A stretch of DNA of 9,334 bases from Muribaculaceae bacterium (lineage in GTDB: Bacteria; Bacteroidota; Bacteroidia; Bacteroidales; Muribaculaceae): the NCBI GenBank assembly GCA_009775535.1, contig VSPW01000066.1, forward strand, positions 1 to 9,334, given 5' to 3'. A program made the position numbers and the translations under genes. Every line of letters starts with the position of its first letter. Position 1 is the stretch's first letter. The notes under the pieces are model-generated. The model did not search any database and was not told the DNA's origin. It saw only the letters and a list, made by a program, of their open reading frames with translations. Positions 8,803-9,334 of the stretch are shown here, piece after piece.

Positions 8803-9125
8803 CCTAAAGTTTATTTGATTTTGCCGAACAAGAGCAACTAGAACCTGACATCTTACAAACGCCGATTATTAGCCATGTACAACAAAGGTGAGCCTGAACA
8901 CCGCCACAAAAAACCTAGAATGTGTTGAAAAGCCATCAATCAGTTAGGCGAAAGACTCCATTAATAGTAACCGACAACACCGTCAGGCCTATGCACCAGG
9001 CTACAAAGCCATGACATCAGCAGAACACCGATTAAATCAGAGCATTACCTTCAAGCCTATCAAATCACCAATCACGGCAACCCATCAATCAAGCAAGCGT
9101 CTGAAAGAAGCCGATTTCTAGTAAC

Positions 9126-9149
9126 CCGGTACACCGCAGGTGTCTCCGG
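9126..9149. other. Hairpin with internal mismatch inside the degenerate array
   Basis: ACACC (9131-9135) pairs with GGTGT (9139-9143) around a GCA loop. An outer CCGG (9126-9129) pairs with CCGG (9146-9149) across a 1-by-2 internal loop. No T-run follows on either strand, so it does not look like an intrinsic terminator. Confidence 0.5.
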
Positions 9150-9171
9150 AAAAGCCAAACCCACAGGCTCT

Positions 9172-9188
9172 GGCGTCTGAAGGACGCC
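9172..9188. other. Perfect 6-bp hairpin inside the degenerate array
   Basis: GGCGTC (9172-9177) and GACGCC (9183-9188) are exact complements around the 5-nt loop TGAAG. The hairpin overlaps the start of the fourth CCGATT core copy. The equivalent position at 9097-9110 has lost pairing through substitutions, which fits decay of a once-structured unit. Confidence 0.5.
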
Positions 9189-9200
9189 GATTGAAGCCAG

Positions 9201-9334
9201 CAAGGAAACCACAAACCCTCCAAAAAAAATTGTAAAATTAACATTCTCCATACCCTTAACACACTATTAAATAAAAAATAGTTATAAAAATAATTGCATA
9301 AATACTTGACAAACGTATTCTAAATGTTGTATAT
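9201..9334 (+). promoter_or_regulatory. AT-rich stretch with a possible truncated rightward promoter
   Basis: Base composition changes to strongly AT-rich from about 9220 to the window end. On the plus strand CTTG (9305-9308, part of TTGACA at 9306-9311) is followed after 21 nt by TATAT (9330-9334), where the window stops. If the next bases were TTG this would be a TAnnTTTG box. The layout would then be a divergent promoter for a rightward gene outside the window. A 6-bp inverted repeat (ACTATT 9263-9268, AATAGT 9277-9282) is also present but may be chance in such AT-rich DNA. Confidence 0.25.

Larger units (their letters stand above)
8699..8840. repeat. Two tandem copies of a promoter-bearing repeat
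   Basis: Copy 1 (8699-8761, 63 nt) and copy 2 (8771-8840, 70 nt) align with 55 of 63 identical positions plus a 7-nt insertion (CCTAAAG, 8803-8809) in copy 2. They are separated by 9 nt, giving a period of 72 bp. Copy 1 contains a near-palindrome: GCAAAACAAAT (8721-8731) faces ATTTGATTTTGC (8734-8745) with a single bulged A and a 2-nt loop. The insertion in copy 2 widens that loop. Each copy carries one promoter-like site directed at lon. Confidence 0.85.
8841..9200. repeat. Array of about five degenerate repeat units, no gene recognised
   Basis: A core of 13 variable bases followed by CCGATT recurs at 8849-8867, 9015-9033, 9098-9116 and 9174-9192; a consensus is C(A/G)TCtgaaagaacgCCGATT. 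The last two copies match at 18 of 20 bases (9097-9116 and 9173-9192). A fifth, more decayed copy starts near 8945. It is recognised by shared flanks: CCATCAATCA at 8933 and 9082, and TAGTAACC followed by ACACCG at 8965 and 9119. Copies start 96, 70, 83 and 76 bp apart. No open frame here looks like a real gene, and I recognise no known RNA family. Confidence 0.65.

Noticed and set aside
8841..9200. CRISPR array
   Set aside because: Repeat cores are too divergent and too unevenly spaced (70-96 bp), and the sequence between them is itself related, unlike CRISPR spacers. No cas gene is present.
9072..9251. A 59-codon minus-strand open frame starting MENVNFTIFFGG, with a hydrophobic N-terminal stretch
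   Set aside because: It runs through the last two degenerate repeat units and both hairpins, has no convincing promoter, and its residues after about 22 show no recognisable domain. It is more likely a chance frame; conservation in relatives would change this.

Overview
The window looks like a chromosomal segment from a member of the order Bacteroidales. The family is unresolved; a Muribaculaceae- or Bacteroides-like gut lineage is plausible. The evidence is the protein flavour of the four genes, A-rich start-codon leaders without Shine-Dalgarno sequences, and two promoter-like sites of the Bacteroidetes type (TTTG, 20 nt, TATCTTTG) upstream of the first gene. Base composition is moderately AT-rich.

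All four recognisable genes lie on the minus strand, so transcription runs from right to left. In that order they are lon (ATP-dependent protease, 8670 to 6253), dnaE (replicative DNA polymerase III alpha subunit, 6211 to 2420), trxA (thioredoxin, 2380 to 2066) and nadE (glutamine-dependent NAD+ synthetase, 2055 to 112). The gaps are 41, 39 and 10 bp with no convincing terminator, so they can be read as one transcription unit. The products are housekeeping: protein quality control, DNA replication, disulfide reduction and the last step of NAD synthesis. All four proteins look complete, with their catalytic residues in place. I see no new multi-gene system here.

The non-coding flanks hold the less ordinary material. 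On the left, 35 bp past the nadE stop, is a perfect 15-bp inverted repeat (35-72) whose right part resembles an IS3-family (IS150-type) terminal repeat, so an insertion sequence probably extends off the left edge. On the right, the 664 bp beyond the lon start divide into three parts. First come two tandem copies of a repeat of about 63-70 bp, each carrying a promoter-like site aimed at lon (8699-8840). Next is a stretch of about 360 bp made of roughly five degenerate units spaced 70-96 bp apart, some able to form hairpins (8841-9200). Last is a very AT-rich stretch (9201-9334) ending in what may be the start of a rightward promoter for a divergent gene outside the window. No tRNA, rRNA, CRISPR array or recognised riboswitch was seen.
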